A stretch of DNA of 64,000 bases from positions 1,488,001 to 1,552,000 of the forward strand of contig CBDBBO010000001.1 of the NCBI GenBank assembly GCA_965203135.1, in the 5' to 3' direction. The stretch is from CATOSD01 sp965203135 (GTDB lineage Bacteria > Chloroflexota > Dehalococcoidia > Lucifugimonadales > CATOSD01). The notes under the pieces were generated by a model, which ran no database searches, was not told the origin of the DNA, and saw nothing but the letters and a program-made list of their open reading frames with translations. The translations under genes were made by a program, and so were the position numbers. Shown here in pieces: positions 40,090 to 49,400 of this stretch (position 1 is the stretch's first letter; each line of letters begins with the position of its first letter).

Positions 40090-41265
40090 CTATTCCCCGT
40101 TCGGCGGCGCAATATCGGCGAGCCCGACCAAGCCCCGCTTTAGTCCGTGCATCAAGACGTATGGTTGCAGCATTGGGTCAGCAAAGCGAAACCTGTAGTT
40201 ATGGCGTTCTCCAAGCCTTTGCAGCACTTCACCACGCTTTTCGTGGGCAAGATCGTGAAGATGTCTGACAAAGGAGGGTATATCGTAACGCCTTCCCATA
40301 ATCTGGGAATATGGTTCCCTCACGTTGGCTGCGCGAAAGTAACCCAGATGGTCGGTTTCTGCCAGAGCACATGCGAGCAGAACTTGAAAGAAAAAATTCT
40401 CGCGCCGAGGGCTGGCAGTCGCTGTGTCGAACTTTCTGATCATGGTCTGCTGCGACTCCCTGGTCAGCAGATCGATTGCCCTCTGGACGTCCCTTGAGTC
40501 AACGCCTGCATTGCTGCGGTCAATCGCCGCTCTACCCGAGTTCAGGCTCAGGGCATGAGTGTAATGCGGAAGTCCGAGCGAAACAGTGCAGATGTCCGAT
40601 GCGGCGTCTTCACCGATCTGCATGCCAACTGCCTCGAAGCCCAGCGTAACAATGTCCTTCAACTCTTCAAATGGCATTCTGGGCAGGTGTAGTTGAAGCA
40701 AGCAGCGGTCTATAGACTCGTGCTCGTAGATAAGGTCGTCCACGTCGTCTGCCACGCCTAGAATCACAAGCGTGGTGTCGACGTCGAAGTCTGACAACGC
40801 CTTGATCGTGTCCGCGAACATGGCGTCAACGTCGGGATCTTCGATGCGGTCGAATTCATCGACGATGAGTATCAGCTTGCGCTCTCGTTGGAGAGCCGAC
40901 ACAACGTCTGATGGAGTTACTGTCAAGCCGACTTCGTCGGTTGATATGGCAAGTTCGCTAAAGATAGCTTGCCAGATACTGTCAAAGGTGGTTTCGCGGA
41001 AACAGTTTATCTTTACACTGGCTATGCTCTCAGAACTCAAGGGGCGCAGGTAATCCGTTAGCACGTTTGCTAGAGAGGTCTTGCCAACGCCGCGTTCCCC
41101 ATAGACGATGACGTGTTGACCAGACTGGTTTACAGCGTCGATTACTCGACGCATGGGGCCGCGACGCCCTCGGAAGAATCGCTGCTCGCTAATGGGGGTT
41201 GCGGGTTGGAACGTACGGCTCAGCTCGGTTTCGAGATCGTCCCAGCGGATGGCTTCATATACCAT
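40090..41265 (-). CDS. ORC1/Cdc6-like AAA+ ATPase, foreign-looking composition
   Basis: The 391-residue protein has Walker A HVIVYGERGVGKTSLANVLT near residue 55, Walker B KLILIVDEFDRIEDPDVDAM, sensor 1 TTLVILGVADDVDDLIYEHE and the arginine-finger region ESIDRCLLQLHLPRMPFEEL. The order resembles archaeal Cdc6/Orc1 and the related bacterial STAND/ATPase_2 proteins. The C-terminal third (DIPSFVRHLHDLAHEKRGEV, YRFRFADPMLQPYVLMHGLK) looks like a winged-helix domain. The DNA is more AT-rich than the flanks, suggesting transfer. A 30-bp hairpin palindrome lies 50 bp upstream. Confidence 0.8.
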   Translation of the reverse strand: MVYEAIRWDDLETELSRTFQPATPISEQRFFRGRRGPMRRVIDAVNQSGQHVIVYGERGVGKTSLANVLTDYLRPLSSESIASVKINCFRETTFDSIWQAIFSELAISTDEVGLTVTPSDVVSALQRERKLILIVDEFDRIEDPDVDAMFADTIKALSDFDVDTTLVILGVADDVDDLIYEHESIDRCLLQLHLPRMPFEELKDIVTLGFEAVGMQIGEDAASDICTVSLGLPHYTHALSLNSGRAAIDRSNAGVDSRDVQRAIDLLTRESQQTMIRKFDTATASPRRENFFFQVLLACALAETDHLGYFRAANVREPYSQIMGRRYDIPSFVRHLHDLAHEKRGEVLQRLGERHNYRFRFADPMLQPYVLMHGLKRGLVGLADIAPPNGE

Positions 41266-41314
41266 ATTCCGAGTTTACACCAGAATATCACAAGTAGGAA
41301 GTCTTCAAACGCAA

Positions 41315-41344
41315 GCTGATAAGCTAAAACTGTTAGTTATCAGC
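41315..41344. repeat. 30-bp AT-rich palindrome upstream of the Cdc6-like gene
   Basis: GCTGATAA-G-CTAA / AACTG / TTAG-TTATCAGC forms a 12-bp stem with one bulged base and a 5-nt loop. It lies in the 166-bp gap between the DUF2520 gene and the ATPase gene. It could be an operator, a weak terminator, or part of a mobile-element boundary. Confidence 0.6.
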
Positions 41345-41431
41345 CTAAAACTGCAAGTCTATGTGCGTTCGCAGGCCATTCGCGCACACCTCTCCGTCTG
41401 TCATCGAGAGACTGAAGTTCCGAACCATCGA

Positions 41432-42328
41432 CTAACCGCGCACTCGGTATCGCTCCACCAGCACTCGTATCTCCTCCGACCTTTCCTCGCTGAGCGTGCC
41501 CTTTTCCACCGAGAACGGCAGCCCCGCCAGCGCGAGCTCGCAGTACAGCGGCAGCACGTGCGGCGCTCGCTCGCTGAGCGCCTCCAGGTGCTTTCGCACC
41601 GTGCCCACGTCGCCGCGCGCGTAGGGGCCGGCGACGGCGCCGGGCAGGCCGGACGAGGAAAGGTTGACGGACACTTGCCGCATCATGGGCATCAGCGCGC
41701 GAATACCGTCCTCGCGTTTGTAGCCCAGCTCCTCCCACAGCGTCGCCGTAGTCGCGCCCAGGGTGGTGAGCAGGCCGCCCATCATCACGCCGGTCAGGTG
41801 GTACAGCGGCTTGTCCTCCGAGTTGACGAAAATAGGGTGCGCGCCCAGGTCGTGCGCCATCGCGCTGAGGAACGCGCGCATTTCCGCGCCACCCTCTATG
41901 CCGAAGGTAATGCCGCGTATGCTCTTGGAGCCGTTCTCGATGGACGACACCGCCTGCAGCGGGTGGAAGGCACCCGGGATGGCCCCCTGCGCGGCGGCCG
42001 CGTCCAAGGCGTCCAGCGACGCCGCGCCCGAGCAGTGGGCCACGCCCTGCCCGGTGCGCCACGATATGGACGCGGCCACGCCCGGTATCGCGTCGTCGGG
42101 CGTGGTCAGAAACACGAAATCCGCAGCGTCCACGGCCTGCTGGGGCGACTCGTAGGCCGCGCAGCCCTCGGCCCAGCGAGCCAGCTCCCGGGCCGACGCG
42201 AACGACCGGCTGGCGCACGCCGCGACGCTGTAGCCGGCGCGGCTGAGGGCTGCCGCCAGCGAGCCGCCGACCACGCCGGCACCCACGAACGCCAGCCGCG
42301 TGTCCCGCTTAGTCCACGCCACTGGCAC
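41432..42328 (-). CDS. Rossmann-like and DUF2520 domain protein
   Basis: The 298-residue protein starts with a dinucleotide fold (RLAFVGAGVVGGSLAAALSR, ADFVFLTTPDDAIPGVA), followed by VAHCSGAASLDALDAAAAQG, GAFHPLQAVSSIENGSKSIR and the helical DUF2520 domain (EDKPLYHLTGVMMGGLLTTL). It resembles ketopantoate- or pyrroline-5-carboxylate-type reductases; the reaction is not established. It overlaps the P1 peptidase gene by 20 bp. Confidence 0.85.
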   Translation of the reverse strand: MPVAWTKRDTRLAFVGAGVVGGSLAAALSRAGYSVAACASRSFASARELARWAEGCAAYESPQQAVDAADFVFLTTPDDAIPGVAASISWRTGQGVAHCSGAASLDALDAAAAQGAIPGAFHPLQAVSSIENGSKSIRGITFGIEGGAEMRAFLSAMAHDLGAHPIFVNSEDKPLYHLTGVMMGGLLTTLGATTATLWEELGYKREDGIRALMPMMRQVSVNLSSSGLPGAVAGPYARGDVGTVRKHLEALSERAPHVLPLYCELALAGLPFSVEKGTLSEERSEEIRVLVERYRVRG

Positions 42329-43292
42329 CCAACTCCCCTACGCCCGGCACGCCGCCCAGCCCTGTCGCGGCGCGCACGCCGTTGGCGATGGCCCTTGCGG
42401 CGCAGAGCGACACCGCCGCGCAGAGCCGGTACATGTCCGGTGCGTCCCCGACGGTGCCCGTGCCCAGCGCGAACATGGTGTCGCCATCGTTCATAGTGTG
42501 GGCGGGCCGCACCGCGAGGGCCAGGCCGTCGTGGGCGGCGGACGCGAGCTTGTTGGCCTGCTCCTTGTTGAGCCGCGCGTTGGTGGCCACTATGCCTATG
42601 GTGGTGTTGGTGGCGGCTGGTGGCTCGCGCGTGTAGCCAGGGGTGGTTATCAGCGACATCGACTCGAGCATGGAGACGCCGTCGTCGGCCAGCGGGCCGG
42701 CCACCAGGCCGCCCGTGTCGACGTCGTAGACGCCGCCGACGGCGTTCACCGCGACGATGGCGCCCACCATCACGCCGCCGCCCAGGTCCAGGCTGGAGGT
42801 GCCGATGCCGCCCTTGATGGAGCGCGCCCGGCCCAGCGCCTTTGCCACGGTCGCGCCGGTGCCGGCGCCGACGCTGCCCTCGGCCACCCGGCCGGACGTG
42901 GCGCGCAGGCAGGCCGCGTAGCCATCGTCCGGGCCGGGGCGTACGCGGTGCGTGATCAGACGCAGGTCGAAGAGGATCGCCGCCGGCACTATCGGCACCA
43001 CGATGCCGTCGCCCGCGTTGTAGCCCACGCCTCGCTCCTCCAGGTAGCGCACCACGCCCGCGGCGGCGTTCAGCCCGAACGCGCTGCCGCCGCTCAGCAG
43101 CACGGCCTGAGCCTCGCTCACGCTGTTGGTGGGACGCAGCAGGTCCGTCTCGCGCGTGCCGGGCGACGAGCCGCGAACGTCCACGCCGCCAACGGCGCCG
43201 CCCTCGCACAGCACCACCGTGCAGCCGGTGGCGGCCTCCGCGTTGGTGTAGTGCCCGACCCGGATGCCGGGCACGTCGGTAATGTCGTTCAT
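42309..43292 (-). CDS. P1 family peptidase (DmpA/peptidase S58-like)
   Basis: The 327-residue protein has ITDVPGIRVGHYTNAEAATG, GCTVVLCEGGAVGGVDVRGS, SVSEAQAVLLSGGSAFGLNA, SVGAGTGATVAKALG and ATNTTIGIVATNARLNKEQA. The last is the auto-cleavage site: the family matures into two chains with an N-terminal Ser or, as here, Thr nucleophile. DmpA-like enzymes are aminopeptidases or amidases acting on small amino-acid amides. Confidence 0.93.
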   Translation of the reverse strand: MNDITDVPGIRVGHYTNAEAATGCTVVLCEGGAVGGVDVRGSSPGTRETDLLRPTNSVSEAQAVLLSGGSAFGLNAAAGVVRYLEERGVGYNAGDGIVVPIVPAAILFDLRLITHRVRPGPDDGYAACLRATSGRVAEGSVGAGTGATVAKALGRARSIKGGIGTSSLDLGGGVMVGAIVAVNAVGGVYDVDTGGLVAGPLADDGVSMLESMSLITTPGYTREPPAATNTTIGIVATNARLNKEQANKLASAAHDGLALAVRPAHTMNDGDTMFALGTGTVGDAPDMYRLCAAVSLCAARAIANGVRAATGLGGVPGVGELGASGVD

Positions 43293-43377
43293 CGCCGGTA
43301 GAGTCTCCTCAGAAGTAGCCTGTTGGACAGCCCTAAAGTAACAGCCCAGCGGCCGTCTTTCAACGCGGCGGCCCCGG

Positions 43378-44544
43378 CTACAGCGGCTCAGTTCCCTCGC
43401 TCAGCACGTCCAGATAGCGGTCGTAGGCGAACAATCGGTTCCGCCGCCGGCCCGTTATCTCGCGCGCTATGCCCAGCTCGACTAGCAATTCCATCGCCGA
43501 TGAAGCTGTGCGGAACGTCACTTCGGCACGCTGGTGGGCGTCGGTGATCGAAATGATCGGATGCAATGCCAATGCCTCATACACACGTAACGCAGAACCG
43601 GTCCGGGGACCACCACACTTCGCAATTCGGCCCCTGTCTTCCTCAAATAGGTCCAACAGTATGTGCGACGTTGCGACGGCGCCCTGGGCCGTCTCCAGCA
43701 CACCCTCGAAGAAGAAGGCTAACCACCTCTCCCAATCGCCGGTGCGCCGCACGCTGTCGAGCAGATCGTAGTAGGTGGTGCGATGCCGCTTGAGGTACAG
43801 GCTCAGGTACAGGAGCGGTTCGCTCAGCACGCCCACCTCGCAGAGCAGGAAGGTGATGAGAAGTCGACCCACGCGCCCGTTGCCGTCCAGGAAGGGGTGT
43901 ATGGTCTCGAACTGCACGTGCGCCATACCCGCGCGGGCAAGCATGGGAAGGCCGTCATCCCTGGCGTGCAGGAAGCGTTCCAGCGCCCCCATACAATCCA
44001 TCAACTCGGTGTGCGGAGGCGGCACGTAGGTGGCATTGCCTGGGCGTGTGCCGCCAATCCAGTTCTGAGAGGTGCGGAACTCTCCCGGAGACTTATCGCT
44101 GCCTCGCCCGCGCGACAACAGCACCGAGTGAATCTCCCGGATGAGCCGGTTGGAGAGCGGGAAGCCGCCGCGCAGCCGCTCCAGCCCATGTTCGAGGGCG
44201 GCCACGTAGTTCGATACTTCCACGACGTCGCCCGTGGGCGCGCCGGGAGCTTGGCCACGCTCGAACATCAGCAGGTCGGATAGCGAGGACTGCGTCCCCT
44301 CTATCTGCGACGAGAGGACCGCCTCCCTGCGGACGTATGAGTAGATGAAGCGGTTAGGATTCGGAAGCAACTGCGTAATGCTGTCGAGTCTACCCAGGGC
44401 GAGAAGCGCCTTTTCCAGGAGTTGCTGCAACGCGCCTTCCAGCGCTATCGGGGGATCCGGCGGCAGCGGCGCGGGAATGAAGGCACGCACCTCTTCGCCT
44501 CTGAAACTGGAAACCTGATAGCGACCCGTTTCACCACGTTCCAC
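43378..44544 (-). CDS. Fic family protein (AMP transferase-like) with N-terminal Fic_N and C-terminal winged helix
   Basis: The 388-residue protein carries the Fic motif HPFLDGNGRVGRLL near residue 220, complete for catalysis. The N-terminal SSQIEGTQSSLSDLL contains the inhibitory (S/T)xxxE(G/N) helix of class II Fic proteins, which blocks the gamma-phosphate site until relieved. The C-terminus (ISITDAHQRAEVTFRTASSA, LGIAREITGRRRNRLFAYDR) is a winged helix, suggesting DNA binding. A perfect 14-bp inverted repeat lies about 50 bp upstream. Substrate unknown. Confidence 0.92.
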   Translation of the reverse strand: MERGETGRYQVSSFRGEEVRAFIPAPLPPDPPIALEGALQQLLEKALLALGRLDSITQLLPNPNRFIYSYVRREAVLSSQIEGTQSSLSDLLMFERGQAPGAPTGDVVEVSNYVAALEHGLERLRGGFPLSNRLIREIHSVLLSRGRGSDKSPGEFRTSQNWIGGTRPGNATYVPPPHTELMDCMGALERFLHARDDGLPMLARAGMAHVQFETIHPFLDGNGRVGRLLITFLLCEVGVLSEPLLYLSLYLKRHRTTYYDLLDSVRRTGDWERWLAFFFEGVLETAQGAVATSHILLDLFEEDRGRIAKCGGPRTGSALRVYEALALHPIISITDAHQRAEVTFRTASSAMELLVELGIAREITGRRRNRLFAYDRYLDVLSEGTEPL

Positions 44545-44592
44545 GCAGGCTGCACCTCTCCTCTCGCGTTATTCAACAGACTACAATAAGGC

Positions 44593-44636
44593 GCCACGCT
44601 ATTATACGTTAGCGCATAGAAATATAATAGCGTGGC
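44593..44636. promoter_or_regulatory. Perfect 14-bp inverted repeat upstream of the fic gene
   Basis: GCCACGCTATTATA (44593-44606) and TATAATAGCGTGGC (44623-44636) flank a 16-nt loop. Each arm contains a TATAAT -10-like hexamer, one on each strand. It lies 49 bp before the Fic start codon and probably is an operator or a bidirectional promoter-operator. Confidence 0.6.
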
Positions 44637-44669
44637 AAGGGTATTGGGCAAGTTCTTCCGCGTGTCACC

Positions 44670-44686
44670 CCATTGCCGCAGGCAAT
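44670..44686. terminator. Small hairpin after the ACT-domain gene
   Basis: CATTGCC-GCA-GGCAATG lies 15 bp past the ACT stop on its downstream side. There is no T-tract; it may be a dispersed repeat rather than a terminator. Confidence 0.35.
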
Positions 44687-44701
44687 GACAGTAGACTCGC
44701 C

Positions 44702-45094
44702 CTAGATGATGCTGTTGGGGTCGACCAGCGCCTCGGCCTTCTCGCGGTCGTCGGTGGAAACGGCGATGGTGGTGTGGCCCTCGCGGCGGTCGAGGATGTG
44801 CAGGCTCTGAATGTTGATGCCGGCCTCCTTGAACCGCTCGGCGACCTTGGCCAGGGCGCCCGGTTCGTCGTGCAGGCTCAGCATCAGCGAGTCGTCCGCC
44901 GATGCCTTGAAGCCGGCGTCGGTCAGCACCCGCAGCGAGGCGTCGTCGTCGTCGGTCGTCAGCGTGATGACGCCCTTCTCGCCCAGGGCCTTCGCGCTGA
45001 TGGTCTCGATGTTGATACTGGCGTCGGCCAGCGCGCGGCTGATGTCCGCGATGACGCCGACTTCGTTCTTCGCCATTATCACAATCCTGGTCAT
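44702..45094 (-). CDS. Stand-alone tandem ACT-domain protein
   Basis: From ATG 45094 the 130-residue protein has two ACT domains: RIVIMAKNEVGVIADISRAL ADASINIETISA-type in the first half, and LHDEPGALAKVAERFKEAG then INIQSLHILDRREGHTTIAV in the second. Tandem ACT modules bind amino acids or similar ligands at their interface. The gene lies 32 bp after the PLP decarboxylase on the same strand, so it may sense that enzyme's substrate or product. GGAGAC precedes the ATG. Confidence 0.85.
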   Translation of the reverse strand: MTRIVIMAKNEVGVIADISRALADASINIETISAKALGEKGVITLTTDDDDASLRVLTDAGFKASADDSLMLSLHDEPGALAKVAERFKEAGINIQSLHILDRREGHTTIAVSTDDREKAEALVDPNSII

Positions 45095-45126
45095 TCGGGT
45101 CTCCTTACGCGCGCGGACCGTCCGCG

Positions 45127-46221
45127 CTATCTGAGGCAGTCGTCCACGACCGCGTCTATCTGCTCGCGGGTGACGTTGGGCATCGCGATGAGATGGGCTA
45201 TGTCTTCGTAGGGCGCGAGCGCCCACTTGTGCACGACTTCCGCGGAGGGCCGGGGGAACACCACGGTCACGGAGTTCCTGTTCCGCCAAGCCGGGAGGCC
45301 GCTGTCGTTGAATCTCGTCACCGCGTACTCGGCGGTCTCGAGGCACCTGGCCACAATGCTCCTGTAGCCGTCCAGGCCGTGCTTTTGCAGGGCGTACCAG
45401 ATGATCAGCGGGGCCAGCGCGCTGCGCGAGCCGGTGAGCGTGGTGTCGAGCACGCCGACGTACTCCACCGAGCGGGAGACGCGCGCCACGTACTCGCGCT
45501 TCGTGAGCGCGACGCCGCACGGCACGGGCGAGCCGATCATCTTGTGCCCGCTCACGGCCATGCTGTCGATGCCGGAGTCGAAGCCGCGGAACTGCGGGTC
45601 GTCCACGAAGGGCAGGATCATGCCGCTGAGCGCCGCGTCGGCGTGGATGTAGCGCCGGTTGACGGCGAGGTCGTCCAGCATGTCCCGCACCTTGTGCACG
45701 TCGTCCACGGCGCCCTTCATGGTCGTGCCGATGTTCGTGACGACTATGGCCGGCGCGTCCCGGTTGACCCGCACCGCCTCGTACAGGTCGTCGTAGTCCA
45801 CCTCGCCGTTGTCCTGGCTCTTGATCATAATGTTGCGAGCGTTTATCAGGCTCATAATCTTCACTACGCTGTAGTGCGTGTCCTCGGAGTAGTAGACGAT
45901 GCCGTCGGGGAAGAGGGCGCGCGCCAGGTACAGGCCGTACATGTTCCCCTCGGTACCGCCGGATGTCACGTAGCCCCACGAGTCGTCGCGCGAAATGTGC
46001 ATCAGGTCGGAGAATGTGCCGATCACCTCGCGCTCGAATTCGTGGGTGTTCATGCTGAAGTTGCTCTGGTGGAAGGGGTCGCCCACGTTGTTGATGCTGA
46101 ACTCCAGGAAGGGCAGCAGTTCGGAGTAGTCGAAGTCCTGGTTGATGGGATAACCCACAAACCGGGTCGACATGTCCTGAAACCGGGCGTACAGGGCCTG
46201 AAGTCGTTCCTCGGTGGTCAT
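45127..46221 (-). CDS. PLP-dependent histidine/serine decarboxylase family protein
   Basis: The start at 46221 gives MTTEERLQALYARFQDMSTR. The 364-residue protein has YPINQDFDYSELLPFLEFSI, WGYVTSGGTEGNMYGLYLAR, VVTNIGTTMKGAVDDVHKVR, YIHADAALSGMILPFVDDPQ and the PLP Lys in DSMAVSGHKMIGSPVPCGVA. This is the group II decarboxylase branch with bacterial HdcB and plant serine decarboxylases. Histidine to histamine or serine to ethanolamine are the likely reactions; the sequence does not decide. An ACT-domain gene follows. Confidence 0.88.
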   Translation of the reverse strand: MTTEERLQALYARFQDMSTRFVGYPINQDFDYSELLPFLEFSINNVGDPFHQSNFSMNTHEFEREVIGTFSDLMHISRDDSWGYVTSGGTEGNMYGLYLARALFPDGIVYYSEDTHYSVVKIMSLINARNIMIKSQDNGEVDYDDLYEAVRVNRDAPAIVVTNIGTTMKGAVDDVHKVRDMLDDLAVNRRYIHADAALSGMILPFVDDPQFRGFDSGIDSMAVSGHKMIGSPVPCGVALTKREYVARVSRSVEYVGVLDTTLTGSRSALAPLIIWYALQKHGLDGYRSIVARCLETAEYAVTRFNDSGLPAWRNRNSVTVVFPRPSAEVVHKWALAPYEDIAHLIAMPNVTREQIDAVVDDCLR

Positions 46222-46405
46222 TTGCGCCTCCCGTCGGCGTCCCAAACGACGATAGGGTTGGTGGCTATCATGGTAACACACACTGGGTAGTGGTCAGTCC
46301 CCGCTCTGTAGAGCGGTTGGCCACGCCGCCACTATGCGGCGGAAGCGGACGCCGCGCCCACATGGTGTAGAATCGCCCCATCACGCCCACAGGAGCACTC
46401 CACCC

Positions 46406-49400
46406 ATGTACGCGGTCAACAACACCCTACACCTGAGCGCCAGCGACCTGGTGAACCACCTTGCTTGCCGACACCTCACGCAGCTCAACTTGGACGAGGC
46501 GACGGGCGCGCGTCCCGCGCCGTCACGCTATGACCCCACGCTGGAACAACTGATAGCGCGCGGGCTCAAGCACGAACGAGACTACATCGAGCACCTGAAG
46601 GACCAAGGCCGCCAAATCACGTCCATTGACGCCGTGAACACCGCGAGCGCCGCCGCAGCCACCGTTCGGGTCATGCGCGACGGGTGCGACGTCATCGTGC
46701 AGGGCGCGCTGGCCCATGGACGCTGGAGCGGCCGCGCCGACATCCTGATGCGCGTGGATGCACCCAGCGAGCTCGGAGATTGGTCATACGAGGTCACGGA
46801 CACCAAGCTGGCCCGCGAAACCAAGGCCGGCACCATCCTTCAGCTATCCCTGTACTCCGACCTGGTGGCGCGAGTGCAAGGCCGTTTCCCCGAGAAGATG
46901 CACGTCGTCGCGCCCTGGACGGAGTTCGAGCCTCAGACTTATCGCGTCAACGACTACGCCGCCTACTATCGGCTGGTGCGAGACTGGCTTGAGAAGTCCG
47001 TTGCGGACGATGAGGTCCCGACCATCTACCCCGAACCGCGCCAGCATTGCGAAGTGTGCCGATGGAGCGACCAATGCAATAAGCGCAGGCGGGACGACGA
47101 CCACCTGTCCCTCGTGGCGGGCATCTACAGCCACCAGCGAGAAGAGCTGAAGGGCAATCGCGTCCCTACAGTGGCCAAGCTGGCCGCCATGCCCATCCCG
47201 CTGCGGTGGAAACCCCAACGCGGCGCGGCGGTGTCCTACGAGAAGATACGTGAACAAGCCCGCGTGCAAGTTCAGGGCCGCGAGACGGGCAAGCCGATCT
47301 ATGAGACGCTGGACCCGGAGCCGGACGTGGGACTCGCGCTGCTGCCCGAACCGTCGCCGGGCGACGTCTTCTTCGATTTCGAGGGCGACCCATTCGTCGG
47401 GCCCAACGGTATGGAGTACCTCTTCGGCTACGTCACCCAAGACGACGACGACAAGCCGAGCTACACCGGCCTCTGGGCGCTCACCTACGAAGAGGAAAAG
47501 CGCGTGTTCGAGCAGTTCGTCGATTGGCTGACGGCGCGCTGGGACAAGTACCCCGATATGCACGTCTATCACTTCGCGCCCTACGAACCCAGCGCGATGA
47601 AACGGCTGATGGGCCGCCACGCGACGCGCGAGGACGAGGTTGACCGGATGCTGCGCGGCAACTTGTTCGTGGACCTGTACCGCGTGGTGCGCGGCGGATT
47701 GCGCGCCAGCGTGGAAAGCTACTCCATCAAGGAACTCGAGCGATTCTACGGCTTCGCTCGCGACGTCTCCTTGCCCGACGCCAACCACGCGCTCTACAAG
47801 GTCAACGCGCCGCTCGAGCAGGGCGACCCGAGTCTGATCAGGCAGCAGGACAAGGACGCCGTGGAGGGCTACAACCGCGACGACTGTGCTTCCACCTTCC
47901 ATCTGCGCGAATGGTTGGAAGAAGTCCGACGCGAGCTTGTCGAGGGCGGCGCGGTAATCGTGCGTCCAGCGCTTGCGGACGCCGAGCCGTCGGAGGCGCT
48001 GTCGGCGGAACGCCAGACGGTCATCGCGCTGGCCGAACGCCTCGCCGCCGACGTCCCCGCGGACCCGGACGAGCGCACCGACGAGCAGCAGGCGCGCTGG
48101 TTGCTGGCCAACGTCCTCGATTGGCACCGCCGAGAAGAAAAGGCGGTCTGGTGGAAGTACTACCGACTGAGCGAAAGCTCGCTAGAGGAGCTTATCGACG
48201 AACGCCAGGCCGTCTCTCAACTCCAGTTCGTAAGCCATGCCGAATCCCCCGGCGGACAGGCGCAGGCGCTTGTGCACCGCTACCGATTCCCCCTCCAAGA
48301 CACCAACCTACGAGGCGGCGAGGAGTTGTGCATGCCCGGAGGCGATTCTGTCGGCACGCTGGAGGCCATCGACATCGGCAAGCTGATCTTAGACATCAAG
48401 AAACGGCACGCAACCGTCAACGAGCATCCCCACGCGGTCTTCGCGCATACCTACGTCAACACCAACGCGCTCAAGAACACGCTGCTGGACATCGGCCTTC
48501 ACGTGGCCGAGAACGGCACGGACGGCGGCGGCCCCTATTCGGCCGCGCGCGACCTGCTGCTGCGGACGCCGCCGCGCCTGGGCGGCGACCCGATACGCAA
48601 GCCGCACGAGACGCCGCTGGACGCGGCCACCCGCATCGCCGCGCGCGGCTCGTTCGGCGTGCTGCCCATCCAGGGGCCGCCCGGCGCCGGCAAGACCTAC
48701 ACCGGCGCGCGGATGATATGCGAACTGGCGCGCAGGGGCAAGCGAGTGGGCATCTGCGCCAACAGCCACAAGGTCATCGTCAACCTGCTGGAAGAGGCGC
48801 TGAAAGCCGCCAGCAAGCAAGGCTTGGACGTGAGCGCAGTTCGCAAGATAAGCGGTTATCAGTCCGGCGATTCGGACGCATCGGACGATGAGCGCGTGAC
48901 GCTGACGAAGGACAACGGTGCGGTGTTCCGGCAGCTCGCCGACGACTGCCAGATCGGGGCCGGCACCGCCTGGCTGTGGGCGCGGCCGGAGGCGCGAGAC
49001 AGCGTGGACGCGCTGTTCGTGGACGAGGCGGCGCAGATGTCGTTGGCGAACGTATTGGCCATATCCCACGCCGCGCCTGACCTGGTGCTGCTCGGCGACC
49101 CACAGCAGCTGGACCAGCCCACTCAGGGGACGCATCCCGACGGCACGGGCGTATCCGCGCTGGCGCACCTGCTCGACGGACGCCAGACTATCGGCGAGCG
49201 GCAGGGGCTGTTCATGGAAGAGACCTTCCGAATGCACCCCGACGTGTGCGCCTTCACCTCCGAGGCGTTTTACGAAGACAAGCTCGACTCGCGCCCCGGC
49301 CTGGAGCGTCAGCGCATCGTCTCACCCGGGCCGCTAGCTGGCACGGGGCTACGCCTTTTGCCCGTCTCCCACGTCGGCAACCAGAGCCACTCCGACGAAG

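Noticed and set aside
46302..46340. Two small hairpins (CCGCTCT-GT-AGAGCGG and CGCCGC...GCGGCG) before the helicase gene
   Set aside because: Stems are short, without T-tracts or conservation evidence, and random occurrence is likely at this GC content.
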